Assembly: GCA_902791935.1 (NCBI GenBank)
Contig: CADAXQ010000001.1
Coordinates: 1 to 32,954, forward strand
From: an uncultured Erysipelotrichaceae bacterium
GTDB taxonomy: Bacteria > Bacillota_I > Bacilli_A > RFN20 > CAG-826
Direction: 5' to 3'
DNA: 32,954 nucleotides
Shown piece by piece: positions 7,075 to 15,509 of the stretch. Under the pieces are notes generated by a model, which saw only the letters and a list, made by a program, of their open reading frames with translations, did not search any database and was not told where the DNA came from. Position 1 is the first letter of the stretch, and the number at the start of each line of letters is the position of its first letter. Position numbers and translations under genes: made by a program.

Positions 7075-9552
7075 TTATTCTTCGGCCCAAACCACGTCGT
7101 TATTCGTGTTGCCGTCATAGAAGACACCATCATCCGTCGTGTAATGCTCATCGGCGTAGCCTTGGGTGAACTCGCAAGAAACGGTGCCATCAAAGTCAGC
7201 AAACGCATCATATTGGATGTAAGCTAAAGTATTCGGAACCGTTAAGGTTTCAAGCGAATCGCAACTCGCCCAAATGCTGCCACCTTCTAGGCGGACGGCG
7301 CCTGAACCAAATGAGAATTCGCTTAATTCCGTGTCGGAGTCAAAGGCACTGCCGCCGATTGTGACGGCCGCATCATCAATCGTTACGCTCGTGAGACTTT
7401 CACAATAAGCAAATGAAGAGTCGCCGATGGAAGTCACGTTGGAAGGTAACGTCAATGCGGTTAACTTTGTGCCATAGAATGCTTCATAACCAATCGTAGT
7501 CACATGGCTTAAATCGATAGATGTGATCTTTCGTCCATTAAAGGCGCTCACGGCAATTGAAGTCACACCGCTAGGAAGCGCGGGAGTCGCCACGTCCCCA
7601 GCATAAGACAAAACCGAGGTTCCATCGCTAGAAAGATAGTAATCACCGGATGTTTTGACCTGAGATTCCGTGTAATAACCAAGTTGGGTGAATGAAGAAT
7701 ATGCTTTCTTTAAGGAAGCAAGCGCAGTGTCGTTATCGGCAATGAGGATGCGTTCTTGACTGTCATAAAAGAGACTCGACAAGTTTTGTGAGCTTGTAAC
7801 GGCATTGCCATTGGCGTCAAGATAGGAGATAGAAGAGAAGTCATCCCCATGAAATCTTACCGCAGCCAAGGAAGTGAGTTTGCTAAAGCAACGATAGCCA
7901 AACGTCTTTACGCTGGAAGGAATGATGAGTTCTTTGATTTCACTATGATTGGCGAAAGCATTCGGCGCAATCGTGGTGATGGAAGAAGGAATTTCCACGA
8001 TGGCGTCTTCTGTTCCGGTATAAGACGTTAAAGTCTTCCCATCGCTAGAGACGACAAACATATCGGGGATTCCTACGATGATGCTGTCAGCGTGGCTAGC
8101 CCAAGCGGCTTTTAACGCGGTTTGTGTTTCCGCATCATCGACGGCAATTAACGGCATATATTGCTGTTCTCCTAAGGTTGGGTACGTCGTGACACCCTCA
8201 TCAAAATGTACTTTCATGGTCGTCAAGGCATCACAATTATGGAATGCGTTGTCCCCGATTGAGGCGGCATCTTGGAATGTCAATTCAAGGCCGGTTAAAA
8301 CCTCGTCGCCGTTAAAGGCTTGCTTCCCAACGGATTTTAACGAAGAAGAGAAGGTAATGGTCGTCAAAACAGGGTTATAGGCCAACATGCGGTCCGAAAC
8401 GGCCGTCACTCGTTTTGGCAAGGCGATTGAAGTTAGTTTAGATAAAGAAGAGAAGGCTAAAGTATCGATGGTAAGAGGAGAATCGCTTTCTTCAAATGTC
8501 ACAGAAGTAAGCGCGGCACTTTGGAAGGCATTCGTTTCGATGTGAATGATTTTGCGAGAAATGGTGATTCCTTTAAGCGCGCTATGCATAAAGGCATAAT
8601 CGCCAATATCCGTCACGTTCGCTAAATCGGCGGAAGTAAGAGAGGTATAGGCAAATGCGCCTGTGCCAATCTTGGTTACGCTTTCGGGCAAGGTGAAACT
8701 GGTTCCTTCTTTAGCGCGTGGATAAGAAACAATCTCTGTTTTACCCGCATTATAGAGAACGCCATCAACAACGGTGAACGACTTGTTCCCTTGCGTCACC
8801 GAATACGAAGCAAGTTGAGGGATATCGCCATAAGAAACGTAAGATTCCAAACTTGCGGGGAATGTCAAAGTGGTCAATGCCGTATTGCGGAAGGCAAACT
8901 CATCAATGGTCTTTAAACCTTCAGGTAAGGTGATGGAAGCAAGCGCTGCATCATCAGAGAAAGCATACATCTCGATATTCTCGACTTTTCCAAGTTCAAC
9001 CGACCTTAACAAAGGAAGATTGGAACAGGCATAGTGGCCCAGTGTCTTTGTTTCGACAAACGTCAGTTTTTCTAATGTTGAGACATCGGATAACGCATAG
9101 TCTGGGACCGTTTCTTGATTCGTGATGGTGACAGATTTCAATGTCTTCGGGAGGAAGTCTTTTTGCACCTGACGCATTGCGATACCGAAAGCTTCACCTA
9201 AATAGCCGCTTTCTTCCTCGGCAGAAAGACCGACAAATGGGATTGTCAGATTTTCGATTGCCGTCAAGGGAAGGAAAGCGGTCGAGCCAATGCTCGTCAC
9301 CGACGAAGGAATCGTGAGTTTCGTGATTTCTGCACCGTATTTGACGAAGGCGTCCGCTCCGATCGCAATGACGGGAAGATTCCGATACGTCGAAGGAATC
9401 GAAACTTCAGCGCCTTGCGATTGATGGAGAGCAACCAAGGTGTAGCCCGTCGCATCTTCATTGATTTTGTATTCGAATTGATAAGCTTTCCAATGCCCTT
9501 TTAAAATCATGGACTTGGTCACCGTCGTAGCGCCCGACGCATAATAAACCAC
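7075..9552 (-). CDS. BspA-type leucine-rich repeat surface protein, main part
   Basis: A run of LRR_5 (BspA-like) repeats of about 23 residues fills this frame, with recurring elements such as SSVTSIGSTAF, LPESVTKIGTGAF, LPSNVTSIGDSSF and IPSSITTIAPNAF. Such proteins are secreted or surface-bound and mediate adhesion or binding in gut and oral bacteria. The GTG at 9552 is only the first start in this frame. The frame is open further upstream (reading GDIIRLGQYSIVGDEETEYWTDESG) and joins the lipoprotein signal part if one base is removed from the A7 run at 9634-9628, giving about 920 residues in total. The C-terminus ends DVVWAEE without a sortase or membrane anchor, so anchoring depends on the N-terminal lipid. 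The stop is 1 base from the 249-bp inverted-repeat element. Confidence 0.85.
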   Translation of the reverse strand: MVYYASGATTVTKSMILKGHWKAYQFEYKINEDATGYTLVALHQSQGAEVSIPSTYRNLPVIAIGADAFVKYGAEITKLTIPSSVTSIGSTAFLPLTAIENLTIPFVGLSAEEESGYLGEAFGIAMRQVQKDFLPKTLKSVTITNQETVPDYALSDVSTLEKLTFVETKTLGHYACSNLPLLRSVELGKVENIEMYAFSDDAALASITLPEGLKTIDEFAFRNTALTTLTFPASLESYVSYGDIPQLASYSVTQGNKSFTVVDGVLYNAGKTEIVSYPRAKEGTSFTLPESVTKIGTGAFAYTSLTSADLANVTDIGDYAFMHSALKGITISRKIIHIETNAFQSAALTSVTFEESDSPLTIDTLAFSSLSKLTSIALPKRVTAVSDRMLAYNPVLTTITFSSSLKSVGKQAFNGDEVLTGLELTFQDAASIGDNAFHNCDALTTMKVHFDEGVTTYPTLGEQQYMPLIAVDDAETQTALKAAWASHADSIIVGIPDMFVVSSDGKTLTSYTGTEDAIVEIPSSITTIAPNAFANHSEIKELIIPSSVKTFGYRCFSKLTSLAAVRFHGDDFSSISYLDANGNAVTSSQNLSSLFYDSQERILIADNDTALASLKKAYSSFTQLGYYTESQVKTSGDYYLSSDGTSVLSYAGDVATPALPSGVTSIAVSAFNGRKITSIDLSHVTTIGYEAFYGTKLTALTLPSNVTSIGDSSFAYCESLTSVTIDDAAVTIGGSAFDSDTELSEFSFGSGAVRLEGGSIWASCDSLETLTVPNTLAYIQYDAFADFDGTVSCEFTQGYADEHYTTDDGVFYDGNTNNDVVWAEE

Positions 9553-9583
9553 TCCGGATTCATCCGTCCAATATTCCGTTTCT

Positions 9584-9838
9584 TCATCCCCGACGATAGA
9601 ATATTGCCCTAAACGGATAATATCTCCTTTTTTTCACTTCTAAGATGACATTGTCTTGCCGTCCTTCGTAATCCAAAGTCACAATGACTTGATTGTTTTC
9701 TTCCGTTGAAGCGGGAAGAGAGCTGGACGGATTCGTTTCGGAAGAGGTAGAAGAAGTAGAAATCGTACTTTGGCAACCAGTCAATAAGGCAGCGCCAAAA
9801 AGAACAAATAACGCGGCACTTCTCGTTTTATTTTTCGT
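9584..9838 (-). pseudogene. lipoprotein signal part of the LRR gene, frameshifted, ACG start
   Basis: This frame encodes KNKTRSAALFVLFGAALLTGCQ: a basic tip, a hydrophobic core and the lipobox LTGC, followed by a Ser/Thr-rich linker (STISTSSTSSETNPSSSL). No ATG, GTG or TTG starts it at the right place. The codon correctly spaced (5 bases) after GAGGTG (9849-9844) is ACG at 9838-9836, one base from ATG. After EVKK the frame runs through seven A (gtg-aaaaaaa-ggagat) and out of register. Six A would continue directly into the LRR part. The gene is therefore either silenced by two lesions, rescued by slippage plus a weak start, or mis-sequenced. Confidence 0.7.
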
Positions 9839-9867
9839 AAATGCACCTCGATTTTGATACGGTTACA

Positions 9868-9895
9868 ACACTAAAACGATTTCGGGATATGTCAA
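9868..9895 (-). promoter_or_regulatory. possible promoter of the LRR lipoprotein gene
   Basis: A perfect TTGACA (9895-9890) is followed after 16 bases by TAGTGT (9873-9868). The -10 match is weak, but the position, 30-50 bases upstream of the GAGGTG ribosome site, is right. Confidence 0.4.
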
Positions 9896-9946
9896 TTTAT
9901 TTTTTCGGCGAATGTTAAAAATTATCCATTGATTTTTATGAATAAA

Positions 9947-10010
9947 AGGTAACAAATTCATTCGATGATAAAATAAAAATAGCCATTTTTTGAAAATGGC
10001 TATTGTTACA
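9947..10010. repeat. variant of the palindromic repeat family, copy 4
   Basis: AAAAGGTAACAAA at the left matches the left end of the 43-bp repeats, and TTGTTAC (10003-10009) supplies an inverted right end, but a separate terminator hairpin (9979-10004) occupies the centre. It again sits at a gene 3' end (GDPD). Confidence 0.5.
9970..10004 (-). terminator. terminator after the GDPD gene
   Basis: On the minus strand AATAGCCATTTT and AAAATGGCTATT form an 11-12 bp stem with a tiny loop, followed by TTTATTTTA. It closes the HAD-ZIP-HAD-MFS-GDPD run. Confidence 0.88.
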
Positions 10011-10018
10011 CATTCCTT

Positions 10019-10747
10019 TTAACGATGTAAGGCGTTTCTGACTTGCTCAGGAGAAATGTTTTGAAACGTGACCGTATCGCAATAGGGCACGACTTTTTGT
10101 AGTTGTTCCTCCGTTTCGATGGTCCAAACGTTCACCAAATGTTTCTTTTGATAACGTTGTACCCGTTTTTCTTCTAACATCTTGTCCTCTAAGTCCAAGC
10201 TTTCGACGGTGTGGCGAAGGCCATACGTCCATTCGTGGGTGGTGGTGACTAACAATTGACGGATAAATCCCTGTTTTTTCATTTTCCACAGAGCACGCGG
10301 ATCAAAAGAAATAATCAGATAGTTCTTTTTGTCTTTGATCCCTTGGAGTTCGATTTTTAAACGCTTTGCTAACGGGGTGTAGTTCTTTTCGTAGACTTTC
10401 ATCTCAATCACCATCGGGACTTGTTCATGGACGAGCGACAAAACCTCTTGGAATGTCGGGATTTGCTCACCATCTAAAAGCCGATAGTTTGTTTTGATTT
10501 CGTCTAACGTCAAATGTTCGATGACGCCTTCTTTCCCCGTCACGCGTTTTAATTCGGAATCATGGCATACGACTAAGACGCCATCTTTGGTCAAATGGAC
10601 ATCTAATTCAATCGCGACACGATGATCCACCGCGTTTTGGAATGCGTTTAATCCATTCTCGGTTCGGGTTTCATCGTGTAATCCCCGATGGGCGATACCT
10701 TCGAGAAATAGGGGGTTTAATTGGGCAATGCAGTTTGCTTTTTTCAT
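10019..10747 (-). CDS. glycerophosphodiester phosphodiesterase
   Basis: A 242-residue cytoplasmic GDPD-family TIM barrel that hydrolyses glycerophosphodiesters to glycerol 3-phosphate and an alcohol. Visible catalytic and metal residues are H20-R21-G22 in GIAHRGLHD, E47 and D49 in AIELDVHLTKDG, and H62 in VVCHD; PMVIEMK supplies a further acidic ligand. There is no signal peptide, so deacylated lipid products must be taken up or come from inside. The ATG follows the MFS stop by 3 bases, with GAGGA inside the end of the MFS gene, so the two are co-translated. The link with that transporter may mean that it imports the substrate, but this is inference from position only. Confidence 0.92.
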   Translation of the reverse strand: MKKANCIAQLNPLFLEGIAHRGLHDETRTENGLNAFQNAVDHRVAIELDVHLTKDGVLVVCHDSELKRVTGKEGVIEHLTLDEIKTNYRLLDGEQIPTFQEVLSLVHEQVPMVIEMKVYEKNYTPLAKRLKIELQGIKDKKNYLIISFDPRALWKMKKQGFIRQLLVTTTHEWTYGLRHTVESLDLEDKMLEEKRVQRYQKKHLVNVWTIETEEQLQKVVPYCDTVTFQNISPEQVRNALHR

Positions 10748-10750
10748 GGC

Positions 10751-12214
10751 TTAGTCCTCGGCATCCATTGATTCTAATCCTTTTTTGAACGATGTCTTCG
10801 TGCTTCTTACATTTTTCACAAATAAGAACACCACAAACGATACCGTAAGACAAGCCAAGGCGTAAACCGGAAGATAACCGAAGTTAAACTTGGGATGGAG
10901 CAAGAGAAGTCCTAATAAGCAAGGCGTAATCGTTTGGGCTGCCATAGAAGCGGCATAGTAATAGCCCGTGAAACGACCGATTTTATGGTTGCTGCAAAGT
11001 TCAACCACCATCGGATAGGAGTTCACATGAACTAAACTCATGCCGAAACCTTTGATAAACCAAATGAGATAGAGCACAAAGGGGAAAGAGCCGCTTCCGG
11101 CTGCCCCTTTTAAAACGGTAAAGTTCAAAATCGTCCAAAGCAAATAGCCGGCCAGCGTTAAGCTTAAGCCGGAAACGAGTGTCCATTTCCGTCCGATTTT
11201 CGAAGCGATGATACCGCCTAAAGCAAAGCCGATCACGGAACCCACACCGCCCACAATCGTATTCATCATATTCGAACGGCTAGAGGCAGCAAGATAATAA
11301 ATCGTGTAGTTCCCCATGAATGTGCCGATTCCGTTATCAGCCATGAACCAGAAGAACTCCGCGATTAAAATCAGCCAAAGCATGATGCGGTTTGATTTGC
11401 TTAGTGGGGCATCTTCTGTGATTTTGGTCGCGGCTTCGCTATATCTCTCGCCACGCGCCATCTCCGGAGCCATCTCTTCTTCGATTTTGTTTTCTTTAAT
11501 GTTAAAGAAAAGCACTAAGGCGGAAATTAACATCAAAACCGAAGCGATTAAGAATGGCGCTTCAATCGCCCAGATGTTGTGGTACTGCCAAGTATGGGCA
11601 GCCAAGGTGCCATCGGCGTTTTTCTTGGTGCCTAAATACTCGGATAATACGAAGACGATACCAACGACTGTTGCAAACGCACCGCCGATATAGCCCATGA
11701 TATTGATGATGCCGTTTGCTTTCGATCGTAATGGTTTTGGCGTCATGTCTGGCATCAAAGAAACGGCAGGATTGCGGTACATCATGGCAAAGAAGACAAC
11801 GATGGCCATCATCGCGATGGTGCCCGCAAGGTTATTGAAGTAGAAAAAGAGAGGAATAAACGGGAACGCGACCACACAAACGAAAGTGCCGACTAAGATA
11901 TAAGGCATTCGTTTTCCGATCTTTGTATGCGTTTTATCAGATAAATGCCCGAAAATCGGAAGCATGATTAACGCCGCTAAATTGTCTAACGCCATCATGA
12001 CGCCGACTAAATACTGCACATCCTCTTGATGGCCTTCTTCGCCATGATAAATGGCTTTCGTGAAGAGATCCGTCAAAAATGTCGGACACCAAGAATCATA
12101 GACTTGCCACAACAGCAAAATTCCAAAGAAAGCGAAACCAATTAAAAAGGTACGCTTATAATTCAGCCGAAAAGGCTGCTCTTGCGGTGCGTTGACCGCG
12201 GTTTTCTGGCTCAT
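10751..12214 (-). CDS. MFS transporter, SLC45/GPH-like sugar symporter
   Basis: A 487-residue major-facilitator permease with about 12 hydrophobic segments. The loop GHLSDKTHTKIGKRMPYILVG after the second helix is the conserved MFS motif A region of the GPH/SLC45-like group, and RNPAVSLMPDMTPKPLRSKANG is the characteristic cytoplasmic loop shared with SLC45-type sugar transporters. These carry sugars or glycosides with a cation. ATG 12214 is chosen over a TTG at 12235, because AAGGA lies 10 bases upstream of it. A possible -10 (TATACAAT) in the 58-base gap before it suggests a secondary promoter. The substrate cannot be fixed from sequence; coupling to GDPD could point to a glycerophospho compound. 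Confidence 0.85.
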   Translation of the reverse strand: MSQKTAVNAPQEQPFRLNYKRTFLIGFAFFGILLLWQVYDSWCPTFLTDLFTKAIYHGEEGHQEDVQYLVGVMMALDNLAALIMLPIFGHLSDKTHTKIGKRMPYILVGTFVCVVAFPFIPLFFYFNNLAGTIAMMAIVVFFAMMYRNPAVSLMPDMTPKPLRSKANGIINIMGYIGGAFATVVGIVFVLSEYLGTKKNADGTLAAHTWQYHNIWAIEAPFLIASVLMLISALVLFFNIKENKIEEEMAPEMARGERYSEAATKITEDAPLSKSNRIMLWLILIAEFFWFMADNGIGTFMGNYTIYYLAASSRSNMMNTIVGGVGSVIGFALGGIIASKIGRKWTLVSGLSLTLAGYLLWTILNFTVLKGAAGSGSFPFVLYLIWFIKGFGMSLVHVNSYPMVVELCSNHKIGRFTGYYYAASMAAQTITPCLLGLLLLHPKFNFGYLPVYALACLTVSFVVFLFVKNVRSTKTSFKKGLESMDAED

Positions 12215-12272
12215 ATTTTCACCATCCTTAGCCAAATTGTATAACGGTCAAGGACGAAGAAAAAGCAAAGAT

Positions 12273-12908
12273 TTAGTCAATCCAATGTTTCTGAATGGCA
12301 AACGGTAAGTCGCTTAAGCGATCAATTTTCGCTGGTTCAGGGTCAATATTGCCAAAGCCATACGCAGCATGAATAAAGAAGACACCGGCTTTTCTTGCCT
12401 CGTCTTGGTCTTTCTTGGTATCGCCGACATAAATGACTTCATCGATCGCTTCTTTATGCTTCAGATAGACGATGTTATCGGCTTTTCCTAGCCCCGTATC
12501 ACCGACACAGACATGGCCTTGAAAATAAGAAGAAGTGCCGCACGCTTTCAAATAGTCTTCGATATAGCCTTTATCACAATTGGATACGATATATAACGGA
12601 TAAAGTTTGGATAAGGTCTCTAAAGTCGCCTTTTCTTCTGGGTATAATGTGCCGGGATGAATGGCAAGTTCGGCAATCTCTTCTTGAAGCGCAAGCTTGA
12701 AATAAGTCATGCCAGTTGCTAAGTCAGCATCCGGGAATGCCAAAGGGCACGTCTCTTCCGGTGTTAACCCCATAAAGGATTGTATTTTTACTAAATCAAA
12801 GCGATAAGGCAAACCAGCTTTCTTCATCGCCTCATTCCAGGCATGGCAAATCGTGCCTAGCGCGTTCCACAATGTGCCATCCAAATCAAAGAATATCGCA
12901 CGTTTCAT
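12273..12908 (-). CDS. HAD-superfamily phosphatase (Gph-like)
   Basis: A 211-residue HAD hydrolase with a four-helix cap inserted after motif I. Motif I is FFDLDGT, with nucleophile D8 and acid/base D10; motif II is YIVSNCDKGY (Ser or Asn position); the last motif is VGDTKKDQDEA with the Mg-binding Asp pair. The subgroup includes phosphoglycolate and sugar-phosphate phosphatases; substrate is not predictable here. ATG 12908 (MKRAIFFD) is used instead of an upstream in-frame start at 12938, because the family begins directly before motif I and GGAAGGG lies 10 bases upstream. It begins 16 bases after the ZIP gene, in the same operon. Confidence 0.88.
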   Translation of the reverse strand: MKRAIFFDLDGTLWNALGTICHAWNEAMKKAGLPYRFDLVKIQSFMGLTPEETCPLAFPDADLATGMTYFKLALQEEIAELAIHPGTLYPEEKATLETLSKLYPLYIVSNCDKGYIEDYLKACGTSSYFQGHVCVGDTGLGKADNIVYLKHKEAIDEVIYVGDTKKDQDEARKAGVFFIHAAYGFGNIDPEPAKIDRLSDLPFAIQKHWID

Positions 12909-12924
12909 CGGCTTTTTGCCCTTC

Positions 12925-13752
12925 CTAGTCCAACACAATTTCTAACACCATCATGAGCGTGAATCCAATGACAAAGCTCCACATCGCAAAATGATCGAAA
13001 TGATCTTCTCTTGCTTCGGGTAAGATTTCGTCTAACGTGACATAAATCATGGCCCCTGCCGCAAAGGCGAGTAACCAAGGCGTGACTACGCTTAACTGGG
13101 CTAAAAATAAAGCAATGATGCCAAATATCGGTTCGACAATGCCAGAAGCAGCGCCAAATAAGAATGCCTTGCTTTTCTTCATGCCGTCGCTATACATCGG
13201 CAAAGAAACTGCCGCGCCTTCGGGCACGTTTTGAATCGCGATGCCAAGTGCCAAAGAGAAAGCGGCAAAGCAAAGGGAAGCGATGTCGGCTTGACCATGG
13301 TGGTTTAACGCTAAGCCACAAGCAAAGCCTACGGCTAAACCTTCGGGGATGTTATGCATCGTGACCGCTAAAAAGAATCGTAAATTCTGTGATAAGGCGC
13401 GCCGATTTGACGGGCCTTCTTCCACGTTTTGTAGCTTATGGAAGTGCGGCACAATTTTGTCAAGCCCGAATAACATGGCAGCACCCAGCAAAAACCCAAT
13501 GGTAGGGGGCAAATAGGCGATATTCGAATAAATATCGCTGGCTTTGGACTGATTCACGGAAGGAATCAATAAGCCAAAGAACGAAGCTGCAATCATGATG
13601 CCGCCCGCAAAGCCAAGTACCATCGCCTTGACTTTAGGGCCCATCGCTTTCTTAAAAAAGAAAACGAAAGAAGAACCTAACATTGTGGCTAGAAAAATGA
13701 GACTCAAAGAGAGAATCGAGACAAAGAGAGGATCGGACAAAGAGAATTTCAT
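12925..13752 (-). CDS. ZIP-family divalent metal transporter
   Basis: A 275-residue membrane protein with about eight hydrophobic segments. The two metal-site helices carry HNIPEG (133-138) and QNVPEG (174-179), the hallmark of ZIP permeases that move zinc, iron or manganese into the cytoplasm. The loop DKIVPHFHKLQNVEEG between the third and fourth helices contains the expected histidines (PHFHK). ATG 13752 is preceded by GGAG at 8 bases; an in-frame TTG at 13758 has poorer spacing. It lies 64 bases after one HAD gene and 16 before another, all on the same strand. Mg- or metal-dependent phosphatases next to a metal importer could be coincidental. Confidence 0.9.
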   Translation of the reverse strand: MKFSLSDPLFVSILSLSLIFLATMLGSSFVFFFKKAMGPKVKAMVLGFAGGIMIAASFFGLLIPSVNQSKASDIYSNIAYLPPTIGFLLGAAMLFGLDKIVPHFHKLQNVEEGPSNRRALSQNLRFFLAVTMHNIPEGLAVGFACGLALNHHGQADIASLCFAAFSLALGIAIQNVPEGAAVSLPMYSDGMKKSKAFLFGAASGIVEPIFGIIALFLAQLSVVTPWLLAFAAGAMIYVTLDEILPEAREDHFDHFAMWSFVIGFTLMMVLEIVLD

Positions 13753-13816
13753 AAACAAATCTCCGCAAATAAGATAAACAAAAAACGAGCGAAGGGCAAA
13801 GCGATATGCGATGAAA

Positions 13817-14476
13817 TCAATCGTTTTTGTTCCAGGACAAGATTGCTTTTTCTAATTCCGCTACGGAAGAAAGAAGCGTCGTCGCGCCTTCTTGCCGCAT
13901 TTGTTTCGTGTCGCCATAACCCCATTCGACACCGAAAAAGGGAAGATGATTGGCTTTCGCTCCTCTTAAATCCAAGACGGTATCGCCAACCATCAACGCA
14001 TTGGTGTCGAGTTTCTCTTCGACTAAGCAATGACGGATAATTTCAGGCTTCGTGGCTAAAGAACCATCCAACGTAGCGCCATAAACGCCATCAAAAAGAG
14101 AAGATAAGCCAAAGGATTGCAAAATCATTTCAGCCAAAGGCTTTCCTTTGGAAGTGCAAACGTAGGTTTTAAGACCTTGGGAGCGTAAATGTTGAAGTAT
14201 CTCCACGATTCCCGGATACGGGGTGGCTTCTAAATAGCCATCGCCTTTTCCTTCGTAAGCATCGCGATAAATGCGGACGGCTTCTTCGATTCGTTCCTCG
14301 GGAACATGGCAAAGACGGAAACAATCACGTAGTGGAGGCCCAATAAAGAAATCGAGGTCTTCATAAGGAATCAATGGAAGATGCATCGTTTGCAAGGTTA
14401 AAATCGCGCAATGTTTGATGCCAGCACCAGAATCCAACAAGGTACCATCTTGATCGAAAAGAACTGCTTTTTGCAT
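13817..14476 (-). CDS. HAD-superfamily hydrolase (PGPase/GPH-like)
   Basis: A 219-residue phosphatase. Motif I is LFDQDGTLLDSG (D8, D10); the cap includes FIGPPLRDCF, typical of the Gph/YfnB-like group; VCTSKGKP gives the motif II Thr/Ser and the Lys; MVGDTVLDLRGAKAN is the metal motif. It is the first gene of the five-gene minus-strand run. The ATG at 14476 lacks any Shine-Dalgarno sequence; instead an extended -10 box ends 6 bases upstream, so the mRNA is probably leaderless. Longer in-frame starts upstream (to 14530) would run through the promoter and terminator and are rejected. It and the second HAD gene share fold but are not obvious recent duplicates. Confidence 0.9.
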   Translation of the reverse strand: MQKAVLFDQDGTLLDSGAGIKHCAILTLQTMHLPLIPYEDLDFFIGPPLRDCFRLCHVPEERIEEAVRIYRDAYEGKGDGYLEATPYPGIVEILQHLRSQGLKTYVCTSKGKPLAEMILQSFGLSSLFDGVYGATLDGSLATKPEIIRHCLVEEKLDTNALMVGDTVLDLRGAKANHLPFFGVEWGYGDTKQMRQEGATTLLSSVAELEKAILSWNKND

Positions 14477-14482
14477 AAGGGG

Positions 14483-14512
14483 ATTATAACATAAGGGTTT
14501 TTGCGACAAAAA
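14483..14512 (-). promoter_or_regulatory. extended -10 promoter for a leaderless HAD mRNA
   Basis: TGTTATAAT (14491-14483) is a consensus TG-N-TATAAT extended -10 element, with only a weak T-rich -35 region. The -10 box ends 6 bases before ATG 14476, which places the expected transcription start on or next to the A of the start codon. Confidence 0.65.
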
Positions 14513-14542
14513 GAAAAAGCCCAATGTCACAAAGATTGGGCT
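14513..14542 (-). terminator. terminator of the lipoprotein operon
   Basis: On the minus strand AGCCCAAT and ATTGGGCT form an 8-bp perfect stem with a 9-base loop, followed by TTTTTCTTTTT. It separates the lipoprotein pair from the downstream HAD gene. Confidence 0.92.
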
Positions 14543-14550
14543 AAAAGAGA

Positions 14551-15504
14551 TTATTTCCCGGTCGTCGATGCGATTTTCCCGAAGAACAAATAAGTGGAGA
14601 GATCCTGATTTTCACTGGATATACCCCAACGAATCTTCACGGATCCTTTGACATAATACATGAAGTTATCGATGCCTTGTTCTACGAAACCTTGTTCTTT
14701 GAGATAAGCGTTAAAGCGATTGCGATAATCGGCAGTTACGGACATGTTATAAACGCAGAAATCGCCGGTATTATCGTAATAGTTCGTGCCTAATTCCCAA
14801 TGATTCGAGATGACGGCATCCGCCAAATAGGGGATAGTAGTGGCATCATCGCCATAGAACTGCTTGAATTTTGTAACAACATTTGCGTTAGATTCCTTTG
14901 TCCAATCGGCGGGCAAAGTTCCATCCATCGCATCAAAGCTTTCTTGCGTTACGATATCGCTAGGGAACGGCATTTTATCCGCTTCGTAATAAGTGAACGC
15001 CAATTCTTCTTGGCCAACCAAAATTCCGCCATGGACATAACGATAAGAAAGCTTGGATAAGCGCCCTTGTTCGTCTAAGGTGACCACCAAGGAAGTGTCA
15101 ACCAGTTCATCTTTCGTCGGACCGCCAAGCAAATTGGCTGCCACCGTCTTCACTTGATCTTTAAGAACGTATTCGCCATCTTTGCTCCCTGCTTTAAAGA
15201 TCATGCCGCTGGCATTGAAATGTAAGAAAGAGAAAAGGCTGTTTTCTTTGTCGAAATCAGAAGAAGCAACCGCGGCACCAGGATTCCATTTGCCGCTGCT
15301 ATCCATTCCGGTTCGGGTGACATTAAAGGGTAAGACACCTTGTTCTAATACCTTGTAGCCATGACGTTTTCGAACGGAAGTGAGGCGCGACATCTCGTCG
15401 GCAACGAAATAAGATCCCGCTTTGTAATAATACGTGTTGTTATAAACGCTAGAAAGCACAGAGCCATCGGATTTTAACGGGTGACCTGCAGCAACGAAAT
15501 TCAC
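14551..15504 (-). CDS. C-terminal part of a large lipoprotein, frameshifted
   Basis: This 317-residue frame continues the lipoprotein gene that starts at 16940. The frame is open upstream of its GTG (reading FNIKNGVTLALPAPFTVEDDATKAVQNAFSSLETV when split across codons) back to about 15620, where the upstream frame should join. I recognise no domain. It contains mixed alpha/beta-looking sequence with many Tyr, Asp and Thr residues, e.g. FYGDDATTIPYLADAV and FNAYLKEQGF, and ends STYLFFGKIASTTGK. On its own it has no signal peptide and no ribosome site of note, so as a separate gene it would be cytoplasmic, which is improbable for this composition. Confidence 0.6.
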   Translation of the reverse strand: MNFVAAGHPLKSDGSVLSSVYNNTYYYKAGSYFVADEMSRLTSVRKRHGYKVLEQGVLPFNVTRTGMDSSGKWNPGAAVASSDFDKENSLFSFLHFNASGMIFKAGSKDGEYVLKDQVKTVAANLLGGPTKDELVDTSLVVTLDEQGRLSKLSYRYVHGGILVGQEELAFTYYEADKMPFPSDIVTQESFDAMDGTLPADWTKESNANVVTKFKQFYGDDATTIPYLADAVISNHWELGTNYYDNTGDFCVYNMSVTADYRNRFNAYLKEQGFVEQGIDNFMYYVKGSVKIRWGISSENQDLSTYLFFGKIASTTGK

Positions 15505-15509
15505 CGTCT

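Noticed and set aside
6819-7211. 130-residue minus-strand frame across the 249-bp element
   Set aside because: It is open by chance in GC-rich repeat DNA, overlaps the LRR gene end in another frame, and its repeated VVxxK words simply reflect the repeated DNA core.
9628-9634. Programmed -1 ribosomal frameshift at the A7 run
   Set aside because: Joining the two LRR frames needs a +1 shift or loss of one A; the heptamer frame (A AAA AGG) is not a standard slippery site.
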